DNA of 64,000 nucleotides from Ambrosia x helenae (taxonomy: Eukaryota > Streptophyta > Magnoliopsida > Asterales > Asteraceae): contig CM061226.1 in NCBI GenBank assembly GCA_030844895.1, forward strand, positions 116,918,574 to 116,982,573. The letters are read 5' to 3'. The notes below the pieces were generated by a model. That model was given only the letters and a program-made list of their open reading frames with translations, did not search any database and was not told where the DNA came from. Below are positions 34,576 through 46,803 of this stretch, piece after piece. The translations under genes were made by a program, and so were the position numbers. Positions within the stretch are counted from its first letter, which is position 1. Each line of letters opens with the position of its first letter.

Positions 34576-35855
34576 TTGTACCCAAATCAACATTTACCTA
34601 TTAATTTTACTACAGGTTCCAACCTTTGCGACTAACTTCGTTAACTTTCTTGGTTAAGTCCCCTCACGTGTAAGTCACGTGAGGGTATATTCGTCATTTA
34701 TCAATAATTTTTCTTACTAATATATATAAAAGAACAAACTCTTCCCCCCCCCCCCTTCCCTATCTCTCTGCATACAACAACACCACCATCCAACCACCAC
34801 CGGTAACCATTCTCTCCCTCCTTATCTTTCTGCCACAAGCTAACAACACCACCATCCGACCACCTCCAACCACCAGTAGTCGACCATACTATGGGTTTTT
34901 AAAACTGAAGAAAATTATAATCTTTCTCTGTCTCTACTCCTTCATCTCCACCCAGCTACCGCCAGACCACCGCCGACTTCAACAGCACGTGACGCAACCA
35001 CCACCATCGACTCCAACCACATGTAACAGAAACAAAGAGAAAAACGGGTGGTTGTTCCATTAGCCTTCTCCTGTTGCGTATGACGGATAGATGGCGACGT
35101 ATGACGAGGCCACACCTATGTCAACCTTAAACCAACTCTGAACGTTGTTTCAAAAGTAATATTTTTACAATGTCTGAAGATCAAGATTCCAAACCACCAT
35201 TCCGCCCAATTTCTCTCTCTCTATCTATCTATATGTCTATTTATCTACGCCTTTCTCTCATACCACCGCCTTGACACCATCGAACCACCGCATCAGGCGA
35301 CGATGCCAACTACAGATGTAGTTAGAACAAGCACTTCAAGCGACGGTGGTGTTGCTCGCTGATTACTAGAGACGGCAATGGTTCCCACCGGATCCCGAGG
35401 TTGTAAAACCACCAACTTTCTTTTTAAAGATTCTGATATCTCTTTCATATTCATAGTTTCTTGAATTGATTACTTGATTTGTGATTTCTGTTTGAAGATT
35501 CGAGCATTTGTGGATGACTAAATTGGGGACATATGAGTATGAAGAAAAGCATAGGGATTGTAGGCTTGATGTGCGGTAGGGTGTGGTGGGGTTGAGTTTG
35601 ATTAAATAATAAAATATACTATTTTAATCTGTTAAAAAATTGAGAAAGAAAAAAATGGGGGGAATGACAAATACACCCTCACGTAACTTGCACGTTATGG
35701 GACTTAACCAAGAAACTTAACGGAGTTAGTCACAAATGTTGGAACCTGTAGTAAAATCAATAGGTAAAGGTTGATTTGGGTGCAAATAGAACATAAATGT
35801 TGAAACCTGCAATTTGGATAAACATAAAGGGTGATTTCTGTAATTTTGTCTGTAA
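34576..35855. mobile_element. Non-autonomous TIR element (about 130-bp inverted ends)
   Basis: Left segment CCCAAATCAACATTTACC, then ACTACAGGTTCCAAC and CTTGGTTAAGTCCC (34580-34660), recurs inverted at about 35690-35790. The right arm seems longer, reaching ACAAAATTACAGAAATCACC near 35855. The interior has no long ORF, only Pro/Thr-coding CCACCA runs and a 12-C homopolymer near 34745. One arm of a related element is at about 57815-58060. Target duplication not resolved. Confidence 0.65.
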
Positions 35856-35880
35856 ACAAACCTTGCCATTTTTTACCAAA

Positions 35881-38442
35881 TTCACAATCCTACAATTTTC
35901 AACTCTTAAAAATTGATTTTTTTCTACAATGGTGCGTCGAACCGAAGCAGGAAAAAATTGCGCTACTATTTGCGTATAATAATGTACACGAGAATACAAG
36001 CTCATCCACAGGCTCCACAATGGGCTAACGTATTAGCTAAATTTAGTGTCCTGGTCGGTGGAACACAACACACTTGTGATTCAATCTCACACAAGTGATC
36101 AGATTTCAAAGCAAAGTGCGAAAGCTTTGAAAAAATGTTTAAAAAAAAATCATAGATGAAGACCCCAACCAAGTTGAAGACATTGCTATAAAGCTTACTC
36201 AAATCAAGTATAATTCTGAGATCGGCCAAAATTTTGACCATGTTTCGGCATGACAAATTTTAAGGCCAATATGACGTTAGGTTAATTATGTTTCTAGTTA
36301 TTATATTATTTTACCTAATGTTATTATTATATTTTTTGTTTTTATATTTTTTGTAATGTTATTTAATTTTAGTTCATGTAGTGTTTTTAATTATATTTTA
36401 TGTAATGTAATTTAATTTTAGTTTACATAAATTTTATTTTATGTAATGTTATTTGATTTTATAGATTAGTAAAAAAAAGTTAGCGATGACCCCATATAAA
36501 TAGTGAGAGAGGTGATGAAATGATGTGGCACATGATAATTTGTTCAATGTGGTGTGATGGTGTGATAACCACAACATCCGCCCCTAACAAAATAACAGTG
36601 TTTTAACCACACTCCGGTGATTTTCTCTAAGGAAAGTCGTTAGTTTCAATCTTATTTGTGACAAAACATCATGTGCTAGTTATGGGTATTACCGCAGTGG
36701 ACATTTGAGCGATGGATTTCCTATGGAATTGGTGATGACCCGGGTCACCAGTGTTGTTTGCAATTACGAGCGTGAATGACCTTTTACCTGCGCATATACC
36801 AGTGGTCAAACTTTATTGGATAGTCAAACAAAAAAAACATTTCACTGTTATATTTGAATAAATTTTGTATAATTATTTTGTGTTACGTATCATTAAAAAT
36901 GTTTTGCAATTACGAGCGTGGACATTTGTATAATTATTTTGTGTTACGTACCAATGGGGTGGTGGTCTATTGGCAAAGACAAAATCTTTAAAATACCTTT
37001 TTTTTTCTTTTTTTTTAAAAAAAAAATTAACCTTTAAACAAAATAAAAAAAATAAAGTAGTTACGTGGAAATAAAATGGATACACTAAACTAAAGTTAAT
37101 ATGCTTAAACAAGTTCATAAACCTGAAAACAAAATTCGTTGTGTTTTATTGTTAATTTTGAAAAGGCCATCCCTGAAAATTCACAATCCTACAATTTTCA
37201 ACTCTTAAAAATTGATTTTTTTCTACAATGGTGCGTCGAACCGAAGCAGGAAAAAATTGCGCTACTATTTGCGTATAATAATGTACACGAGAATACAAGC
37301 TCATCCACAGGCTCCACAATGGGCTAACGTATTAGCTAAATTTAGTGTCCTGGTCGGTGGAACACAACACACTTGTGATTCAATCTCACACAAGTGATCA
37401 GATTTCAAAGCAAAGTGCGAAAGCTTTGAAAAAATGTTTAAAAAAAAATCATAGATGAAGACCCCAACCAAGTTGAAGACATTGCTATAAAGCTTACTCA
37501 AATCAAGTATAATTCTGAGATCGGCCAAAATTTTGACCATGTTTCGGCATGACAAATTTTAAGGCCAATATGACGTTAGGTTAATTATGTTTCTAGTTAT
37601 TATATTATTTTACCTAATGTTATTATTATATTTTTTGTTTTTATATTTTTTGTAATGTTATTTAATTTTAGTTCATGTAGTGTTTTTATTATATATTTTA
37701 TGTAATGTTATTTGATTTTATAGATTAGTAAAAAAAAGTTAGCGATGACCCCATATAAATAGTGAGAGAGGTGATGAAATGATGTGGCACATGATAATTT
37801 GTTCAATGTGGTGTGATGGTGTGATAACCACAACATCCGCCCCTAACAAAATAACAGTGTTTTAACCACACTCCGGTGATTTTCTCTAAGGAAAGTCGTT
37901 AGTTTCAATCTTATTTGTGACAAAACATCATGTGCTAGTTATGGGTATTACCGCAGTGGACATTTGAGCGATGGATTTCCTATGGAATTGGTGATGACCC
38001 GGGTCACCAGTGTTGTTTGCAATTACGAGCGTGAATGACCTTTTACCTGCGCATATACCAGTGGTCAAACTTTATTGGATAGTCAAACAAAAAAAACATT
38101 TCACTGTTATATTTGAATAAATTTTGTATAATTATTTTGTGTTACGTATCATTAAAAATGTTTTGCAATTACGAGCGTGGACATTTGTATAATTATTTTG
38201 TGTTGCGTACCAATGGGGTGGTGGTCTATTGGCAAAGACAAAATCTTTAAAATACCTTTTTTTTTTCTTTTTTTTTTAAAAAAAAATTAACCTTTAAACA
38301 AAATAAAAAAAATAAAGTAGTTACGTGGAAATAAAATGGATACACTAAACTAAAGTTAATATGCTTAAACAAGTTCATAAACCTGAAAACAAAATTCGTT
38401 GTGTTTTATTGTTAATTTTGAAAAGGCCATCCCTGAAAATTC
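35881..38442 (+). repeat. Near-identical 1.3-kb tandem duplication
   Basis: Unit 1 (35881-37179) and unit 2 (37180-38442) run head to tail and are nearly identical. Both start TTCACAATCCTACAATTTTC and end CATCCCTGAAAATTCA or its equivalent. Unit 2 lacks roughly 40 bp of the T/A-rich block present near 36395-36435 in unit 1. A plus-strand frame in each (from about 36150) reads IIDEDPNQVEDIAIKLTQIK with stops, which looks like decayed transposon-associated coding sequence of unknown family. Confidence 0.92.
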
Positions 38443-39645
38443 AGGTGCCCGGGCCGAGTCGTGCAATATGTGCCTTTTAGTCTTAGGTTTTTTAAGCAAT
38501 GTTTTCATAACTGAAGCGGACGTTGAACCGATGTCCTTACCGGTTCACTAGTCGGACTGGATATAGAACTGAAAGTGTCGTAATAATTATAAAAATTAAT
38601 ATGTTTGGCTAATTGGCTCATAAAAAACCACCATTTTTTAAAAATCCATAATAACTTGAATAACCATTATTTTATGTCTAGACTTCAAAAGTTTTTAATA
38701 AAATGAATTTGACTTGCATCATGTGCAAAAACGTGAGACAATTATTGTTTTGTAGTACTACTCTATATTAAAATTTATTACAAAGGCTGCACATTTATTG
38801 TACCACAACACAAATCTCAAATAGTACACTTCAACTTTTTTTTTTTAATTCTGTCGTATCCTTCCAATCTAGTTTATCACGTATGACTCATCTTCTTCCT
38901 TATTTACTCTTCACCTTCTTGCGTTTATAAACAGTGTTCAAAATGAGATCTTTTTTTAGTCGAAAACAGAAAGAAAATACTTGAGAAAGAACACTCGTCG
39001 CCGCTCAAAGTGCCCCTTTAGAAATTGGGCCCGGGCCGGAGGTCCTCTCTGCACCCCCTCAAAGCCGGCCTTGCGTTTAGTTCTTTTAATAATTGAAATT
39101 TTTTTATAACGCTAAATACATAGTTTTATTAAGTTTTCGTCCTTATATTCCTGTATGTAAGTTAATGATAACATAGTTGTATGATATAAATTACCCTTTC
39201 ATTATCAAATTTTAAATCTTGAAATTATACTAAAATGACAATAAAAGTTGATCGCACATAAAACCATTTATTTCATACAAAATTCAAGCATTTGTAGAAG
39301 TTTATTTATGAAAGTTAAATTATATATACACATCGTCAACAACTATAGCTCGTAAACGTAATATATATCCGTAAGCTAATAACTATAATTATACGTCTTA
39401 AAAAAAACACACACTTGTTGTATAAGCTCTATAATTCCGTTGACATAGTTTTTACAACTTAATCTAGGGTAAATTACAATTTGATTCGTTGTAGTTACAG
39501 ACAGATTACTCATAGAGTCTTTTATTCTGAAATTTTGTTTGTTGAGTCGCAGACTTATACATTTTACTGTAAACGTTAGAGACCCAGCGCTTTATAGAGC
39601 AATCCATTTATAACCACATGCACTTAAATTCCAATTTACTCTTTA
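38443..39645. other. Intergenic, no gene
   Basis: AT-rich. Around 39000-39075 the minus strand begins CAAGGCCGGCTTTGAGGGGG, similar in style to the ends of plant hAT-like repeats. The partner end is not found. Confidence 0.4.
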
Positions 39646-41039
39646 TCTATACATATAATATTTTGGAGCAATTTTGGACACTTGGCAATCATTTACCCCC
39701 CTAGCAATTATCTCTCCTCCATTTGTGAAGCCACATGGCACAACCATGTAATTTATAAAATTTTTATTTTCTTTTAAATCAAAAATCATTAATTAAATTA
39801 AATTAGGTAAGTAATTATGATTATTATTGTCAAAATCGGTCAAGGCACATTAACTTTCTTATACACCTAATTTTGGTGAGATTATATTTTAAAAACAATC
39901 ACCTTTAACACCATCATTGTCCATTCTCCTAAACAACCGATCATTCTCCTAAATACAAGTCAAGGTTTGATTTTTGATTTTGAAATCTTTAGTTAGTTTT
40001 TATAATCAAACAGTTTGTTTGAAATTTTGTTCTTGGTCTTGATTTTTCTTTTGTTTGATGTTCATAAACGTCGACGGAAGCCCGTCCGACCATCACCTTT
40101 CATCGTAGCGGCCTTCACCGGACCCCATGCATCTTAAACTGTTCGGTGATTGTCTACTTAACTCTCTTTAGGTTACTGTTGCCTGTTGCGCGTTGCTTAT
40201 TTATATGAATCAATTTTTGAATAATGTCATTTTATTTAGATTTTCAGGCAAGCACGTATGGAAATGTTTCGTATGGGTTAAATTGACCTTTGACTAAACA
40301 TGATGACGACTATAAGTTTGAGAGGTAAGTGTTGGATCGATTTTGCACATACGTTTTTTGTTTGATTTTACTGTTTGTGTTCTAATTATTTATGTTATAT
40401 TCATGCTTTCATCATGAATTGTTTATTGATGGATGAATCGTTTAATACACGAGTTTTTTCATCTCGATATACAGGACGGGCGATTATTAGCCTCAATCCC
40501 AGATACTGTTCACCTCAGGTAAGAGTTTCTAATCTTTTTTATTTAGTTGCTCATCAATATTTCCCATGCTCATGTTATGAATTACATTCAATATGCCTCT
40601 AAAACGATTATCAGGTTCAGTTATAGATAACTAATTTCAATTTATGTCCCCTAAAGTGATTTTTATATTATCAATTCAATTTTTGCTAGGCTTGATTTTA
40701 AGTTTAATTTTTTAAACAATAATAATGTATTGTTTTTGGATTTATGCGTAAATTTATAAAGAAAAAAATGGTTTGGGAAAACAAAGTCTTCAATTTGGGT
40801 CGCTTTTAAAAGGTGTTTTTAAAACGCCGTTAGTGGCAATTTGCTAAATATGTCATGTTCCAACGCTGTTTTTTATTTCATGCTTTGTATGATGAAGATA
40901 TTGGTAAATTGAAGATATGTCGCCTTTTTCACGTTTTACTCTTTTTACTTTTTTTTAAAACAAAAAGCAATAAATGAGAACGGGTAAGGAAACTGATGTA
41001 AATTAGGAACTCATTAAATTTCCTTAGTACATTCAAATT

Positions 41040-42860
41040 ACCCACTTCCTAAATTTAGTGTAATTTATATTGGTAATAAGTTAAATTTCGAATTTTGAAT
41101 TTCAAAATTCAAATTAAAATTCAAAATATTTAAATTCGAATTATACAAAATTTCAAATTTTGAGTTTTGGTTATTAATGGTAAGAAATTACACATTTAAT
41201 AAGATTCAAAGTCTCTACATAAGTAGTTTCAACTCTCCAATTAATACATTAATTGATCCTATTAATTGTGCTATATTATTCTAATATTAGTTTAGCTTAT
41301 ATTGGTAATCAATTAAATATCGAATTTTGAATTTCAAATTTTCAAATTAATGTTCGAAATGTTTAAATTCTAATTTGACAAAATTTAAACTTTTGAATTT
41401 TGGTTAATATTGTAAGAAATTACACATACTAATTATCATTTTATTGACACAGTTAATATGATTCAAAGTCCTTACATAAGTTATGTCAACTCTTATTAAT
41501 ACATTAATTGATCTTATTAATTGCCCTATATTATCCTAATATTAGTTTAGCTTATATTGGTAATCAATTAAATGACGAATTATCAATTTCAAATTTCAAA
41601 TTAAAATTCGAAATATTTAAATACGAATTAGACAAAATTTCAAAATTTGAATTTTGTTTAATAATGGTAACAAATACTAATTATGCTTTTATTTACACAT
41701 TCTAAATGACTTAATCTTTAAAAAAAATTAAATTTTTTAATTAAAGTTAATAATGGTAACCATTACAAAACTATTTATTATCTTTAAATTATGATTTCCT
41801 AATATATTTAAAATATAACAATTAATAATTTTGGTTGTAACTTTCTCAAATTAATTACAAGTAAAAAATTAAAATTTAAATACTAGAATTTGAAATTATA
41901 GATTTCTGTTAAACTTTAAAAATATTTGAATACTAAATATTTTATTTAAATATTTAATCTCAAAAATTTGAATTTAAGATTTATGGTAACATATATATTT
42001 AGATTTAATTAACACGTTTAAAATATTTAATTCAAATTTCTGAATGATTTGAATCTTTCAAATTTTGAAATTAAGTATATAATTTCATATTTCGATATCT
42101 ATAATTTTAATTTTAAATTTTTTTAACATTATAGAATTCTAAATTTTGGATAATAATGGTAACAATAAGACTTAATTATAATATTTAATTCAAATTTTCC
42201 ATTATCTGAATATTTTAAAAAATTTGAAACTTTGAATTTAAATTAATAATTGTAACAATTAATCCTACTATGACCATTAAAATAGAGTTATTATAATTAG
42301 AGATTTCCTAATATATTTAAAATTTAACAAATAATAGTTTTGATTATAAACTTCTTCAATTAGTTACAAGTTAAAATTCAAATTTTGCTTATTAGAATTT
42401 GAATTGATAGATTTCAGTTAAAATTTTGTTAACATTATAGAAATTCTAAATTTTGAATTCTAGATAATAATGGTAACAATTAGACTTAATTATAGCATTT
42501 AATTCGAATTTTGAATGATTTGAATATTTTAAAAAAATTCAAACTTTTGAAGTTAAGTTAATAATTGTAACAAACAATCATACTATTACCTTTAAAATAG
42601 ATATATATTAATTAGATATTTCCTAATATATTTAAAATTTAACAAATAATAGTTTTAGTTATAAATTTCTCAAATAATTTACAAGGTAAAATTCAAATTT
42701 TGAATACAAAAATTTGAATTGATAGATTTCGGTTAAACTTTATAAATATTCAAATATTAAATGTTCTATTTACGTATTTCATATTTTAATATCTATAATG
42801 GTAACAATTAGACTTAATTATAACATTTAATTCGAATTTTAAATGATCTGACTCAAATGG
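41040..42860. repeat. Two AT-rich tandem repeat families inside the Helitron
   Basis: Family A has about three copies of a roughly 250-bp unit between 41040 and 41700, marked by GATTCAAAGTC near 41202 and 41460 and by TATATTGGTAAT. Family B has three copies marked by TTTCCTAATATATTTAAAAT near 41792, 42305 and 42620, with unequal spacing (about 513 and 315). Words such as AATTTGAATTTT recur throughout. Confidence 0.7.
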
Positions 42861-42943
42861 TGTCTTACTTTTAAAATTTTATCATAAATATTTTTTACTA
42901 CTATTTATTTTTTACTAGATAATACTCCTCAAATACCATCCGA

Positions 42944-43185
42944 TAACAAGATTCCAGTGAAGTTCCAAATGCGCCAATTCTCAATATCCGTATGTTTCGC
43001 AATGACCATCAATAAAAGCCAAGGACAGTCTCTATCAAAGGTTGGATTGTATTTAAGAGACCCTGTATTCTGACATGGCCAGCTTTATGTCGCATTGTCA
43101 AGAGTTAAAAGCAGGGCAGGTGTGAAGTTACTTATACTTGATGGTGATTTGAAATGTCAAGACTAAAACAAAAAATGTTGTGTAT
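42944..43185 (+). pseudogene. Helitron helicase C-terminus, copy A
   Basis: Reads QFSISVCFAMTINKSQGQSL, then KVGLYLRDPVF, a stop, HGQLYVALSRVKSRAGVKLL. This is the C-terminal helicase motif block of Helitron RepHel (PIF1-like 5'-3' helicase) used in rolling-circle transposition. The TGA near 43071 and loss of the rest of the gene make it dead. Confidence 0.85.
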
Positions 43186-43336
43186 AAATAAATATTTAGT
43201 GATATTTGAATAAAATGTGTATTGCTTGCTTTTAAGTTTTATAAAATATTTCTACTATATTTTTTTAATCGTATTTTAGTGATATTTGAATAGAATGTGT
43301 ATTGGTTTCTTTTACATTTTAATAAAATATTTCATC

Positions 43337-43588
43337 TTATAACAAGATTCCAGTCAAATTCCAAAGGCGCCAATTTTCGCAATGACCATCAATAAAAGCC
43401 AAGGGCAATCTCTATCGAAGGTCGGATTGTATTTAAGAGACCCGGTATTCTCACATGGCCAGCTTTATGTCGCATTGTCAAAAGTTAAAAGCAGGGCAGA
43501 GGTGAAGATACTTATACTTGATGCTTATGGGAAAGTGAAGACTAAAACAAAAAATGTGGTGTATAAAGAAATATTTTGTGATATTTGA
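43337..43588 (+). pseudogene. Helitron helicase C-terminus, copy B
   Basis: A second copy about 370 bp after copy A. Here the motif block is open: MTINKSQGQSLSKVG, SHGQLYVALSKVKSR, ending KEIFCDI at a stop at 43586-43588. The upstream part of the helicase is absent. It differs from copy A by several substitutions and lacks a short upstream segment, so the tandem duplication preceded some decay. Confidence 0.85.
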
Positions 43589-44087
43589 ATAGAATGTGTA
43601 TTGATTTCTTTTAAATCTTAATAAAATATTTCTGCTACATTTTTTTATATGTTTTACCCCTCAAAATAATTGTACGTTGGTGAACCGCGTGTAACGCGGG
43701 CAAAGATCTAGTTCTATTATATATTAAATCATATATCATTTTACACTCGTTTAATCATTTAATGTTGTTACAAAACTTCAATATTACAATAATTATAAAT
43801 TCGTCATTCTTTAATTATAATTGATTGCTATGCATAAAACAAATTTCCTTATTGACTGATTTACTATAATAGAATATTAGTTTATATACATTTAGAATTT
43901 GTTTGATTAGTTTCTTTTAGTTATAAAACTAAAAACACAATTGTTTAATCTATTACATTCTTATACATACAAGAACAATACAAGATATTGCTAATGTTAA
44001 AACTATAAAATAAATATCATGGTAAGTGGTAACCTTAATTAGGAATCTCGCTGAGGGTATGAAAATTGTTTTTTTGTGACAAGGATT

Positions 44088-44326
44088 AAGAATTGACATG
44101 TAACCACCATGTTTTGGATTTTGGGATGATGTTTTGGACTGTTTTAGCTTGAAAAACACTAAACACAACAATTTAAAACACAATGCAATGTATTATAGTC
44201 ATTAAGCCTAAAATACATCATTTTTGGGTTTTAATTGTTATATTTAGTATTTTTCTAGGCAAAACAATCCAAAACGTCATGAATAAGTTCAAAAATAATG
44301 TATACATATCAATTCTTAATCACTAA
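44088..44326. repeat. Foldback MITE, copy 1
   Basis: Left arm GATTAAGAATTGACATGTAA, then GATGTTTTGGACTGTTTTAG; right arm is its inverse, with CAATCCAAAACGTCAT and TATCAATTCTTAATC. The whole segment is essentially a palindrome with a short centre. Confidence 0.7.
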
Positions 44327-45525
44327 TAGACAAGTAAGTCCCCGAGAATCTCAAAAAATTATTGGGCCTGAGTCGAGTTGAAAATACGGGCCCTTCAATA
44401 TAAACTTTTTAAAAAATTATATATATGAGAAAATTAAAATATGTAAAAAAGGAATCACCCGTGGGATACAGCAGACTAGTTTAAGCTAAAATTTATATGG
44501 AAACCGTAGATAAAGACATGTCAAATGCGCACACATTGTATCATAAAAAAAGAAAACATGTTGTAAGGGTATATTCGGAAAATATGGAAACATTTCATTG
44601 TAATTAAGATCATGTAAAATGTTTAACGTATCACAGCCAATCCAAATTTATTATACAAAACATATAGTTAAAGAAACAACATAAGAATTTTTTCATCAAA
44701 AAATATATATCTTTATAGTATGTAAAAGTCATTAATGAATAATGTGAAATATATATAAAAATTTTGAAAAACATCATTCGGAGAGAGCGAGCCCTAAGCC
44801 GGCGACCACCCGGCCCACCCTAAGGGCTGGCCTTGCAAATATAACAAAGTATAATGTAAGTTGTTAACATACAGAGTCATTAAGATACGCATTTAAAAAA
44901 TGAACATTGACTTGACAGTCATAATTTCTCTTAAGTTAATTTTTAGATGATTATTTCTTTCCACTCGGCATTAACATTGATTTTTTTAAGATCATCTATT
45001 TATTATTATTATTACTATTATAATTTAACATATTCTATTTTTACCATTTAACAACATTAAATATTTGATAATTTATATAGATCACTCATAAAAACAATTA
45101 TCGTCATTATTCATCGTTTTTAAATATTTTAACCAACTTAATTTTTAACCCGTGAAGCTTTTAAGTAAAAAATATTTATAAGTTTATTTATAACTCAATA
45201 AATAAGTTCATATTTTATACATTTGGTTAATGATATATTAAAACTATCTTTAATTAACAAAATAAATATACATATTAAGAAGGAGAGAGGCAAGACAACA
45301 AAAAATTAGCTAATTAATAATTAGTTTCCTATTAATTCATTTGGTTAATAAAATAATAAAGATCTTTAATTAAAAAATAAGTATACATAAAAAAGAGGAA
45401 GAAAAACAGGAAAGTAGATGGCTTAAATGAATGACACGTCCTTCTTAATTTTCTTTTATTATATAGTACGTAAGTATAAGAGTGTGTGTGTGTAGTGAAG
45501 TTAATGTACAAATGTTATATTTTGT

Positions 45526-45825
45526 GAGAATAATTAGGAATTGATATGTAGGCATAATTTTTTAGACTTATTCATGATGTTTTGGATTGTTTTAGCTAGA
45601 CAAACACCAAACATAACCATTACAAACACAAAACAATGTGTTTTAGACTTAAAACTTAAACACCATGTCAAGAAAATTAATCAGTGTGTTATAGTTGTGT
45701 TCTAAATTCCAAGACTATAATACATTGTAGTGTGTTTGATATTTTTCTAACCAACACAACCCAAAACATCATGCAGAAATCTAAAATGTGATGGTTACAT
45801 GTCAACTTTTAATCTTTCTCACACT
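45526..45825. repeat. Foldback MITE, copy 2
   Basis: Same family as 44088-44326: AGGAATTGATATGTA and GATGTTTTGGATTGTTTTAG on the left, CCAAAACATCATGC and CATGTCAACTTTTAATC on the right. The centre is slightly longer. Confidence 0.65.
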
Positions 45826-46059
45826 TCTCACCAAATATATATTAATTAATATTATAAAAAGCTATATACTTTATTATTTTATTACAAATAGCCTCAACTT
45901 AATTTATATATGTAATAAACGTAAGTATGGTGTGACACGTGACATTAGGTGAGGCCTTTCTCCCCCTTATTACCCTTTAAAAGTCTTTTTATTTTTTTCA
46001 TGTTTCCCCCCATAATTTTTAAACGTTAATAACATTTATATATAACATTTAAAAAAAAT

Positions 46060-46803
46060 ACACCAAATTAACGAGAGTTTTATTATCTTTCTAATGAGTT
46101 TCATAACGCTATTCAAAAAAATGAAAGCAGAAAAAAACGATTTTTAGTGGGTTTGTTCATACATTGCAAAATAACCCAAACCAAAACAACGTTTATTAAT
46201 CTATAATTTTAATCTATATCCTTATTATTTTTTACAATATAATAAATAAAAATCTTATGATTATCTCAATTATGTATCATATGAAATAATATTATTAAAT
46301 TATAATTTCATGTTTATCTCTTATTTATTTTTTTAACTAACTTCTTTTTATATTTTCGCTTATTAAAACCATTTAATATTTATTGATCTTACCTCATGTA
46401 ATATTAAAATTTCTAACCTACTAATAAACAAAACAACAAAAAATGTTATAACCCATGTGATACACAACTTTTAGTGAATTCTTTACATTAAATGAAACCG
46501 TAGATGGGGGGTTTGTTTTCACCTAGGGCAGAATTAACAAGTTAAATTCAATCGTTTCTGAAAAAGCTTACACCTTAAAAACCATCGCCTCAATCGCACT
46601 ATGCAATTGTTGCTTATGACCCTGTTGCTCATCCAAACATACATTTTCCATTTAATATATATATTTTTATTCTTATTCACATGATTAAAATTGTTGTTTT
46701 CTCGTATTATAGTGCATTATTTTTTATGCTACATTGTAATACACATTTTGTCACTTCATATTAGATTTGTCTATCCCGGGAAGCTCCCGTGATATAATCT
46801 TAG
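46060..46803 (+). mobile_element. Degenerate Helitron-like segment, relative of 58080-58503
   Basis: Starts in sequence like AACGAGAGTTTTATTATCTT and ends with the hairpin-like CCCGGGAAGCTCCCGTG followed by ATATAATCTTAG. The copy at 58080-58503 has the same two landmarks with a canonical hairpin and CTAG. The 5' terminus is not identified. Confidence 0.45.

Larger units (their letters stand above)
39646..43711 (+). mobile_element. Helitron with precise ends
   Basis: Inserted between A (39645) and T (43712), the Helitron target. The 5' end TCTATACATATAATATTTTG starts with TC. The 3' end has the hairpin CCGCG-TGTAA-CGCGG (43685-43699) and terminates CTAG (43708-43711). The 3' part contains two remnants of the RepHel helicase C-terminus. 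The middle (41.0-42.9 kb) is A/T-rich tandem repeats. No intact Rep/helicase remains, so it is non-autonomous now. Confidence 0.88.

Noticed and set aside
35881..38442. A pair of adjacent LTRs
   Set aside because: Units do not start TG or end CA, there is no internal domain and no target duplication; a simple tandem duplication fits.
41040..42860. A centromere or matrix-attachment satellite
   Set aside because: Only about three copies per repeat and it lies wholly between defined Helitron ends.
44466..44478. A Helitron 3' end at ACCCGTGGGATACAGCAGACTAG
   Set aside because: The stem is too short to trust and no 5' end could be paired.
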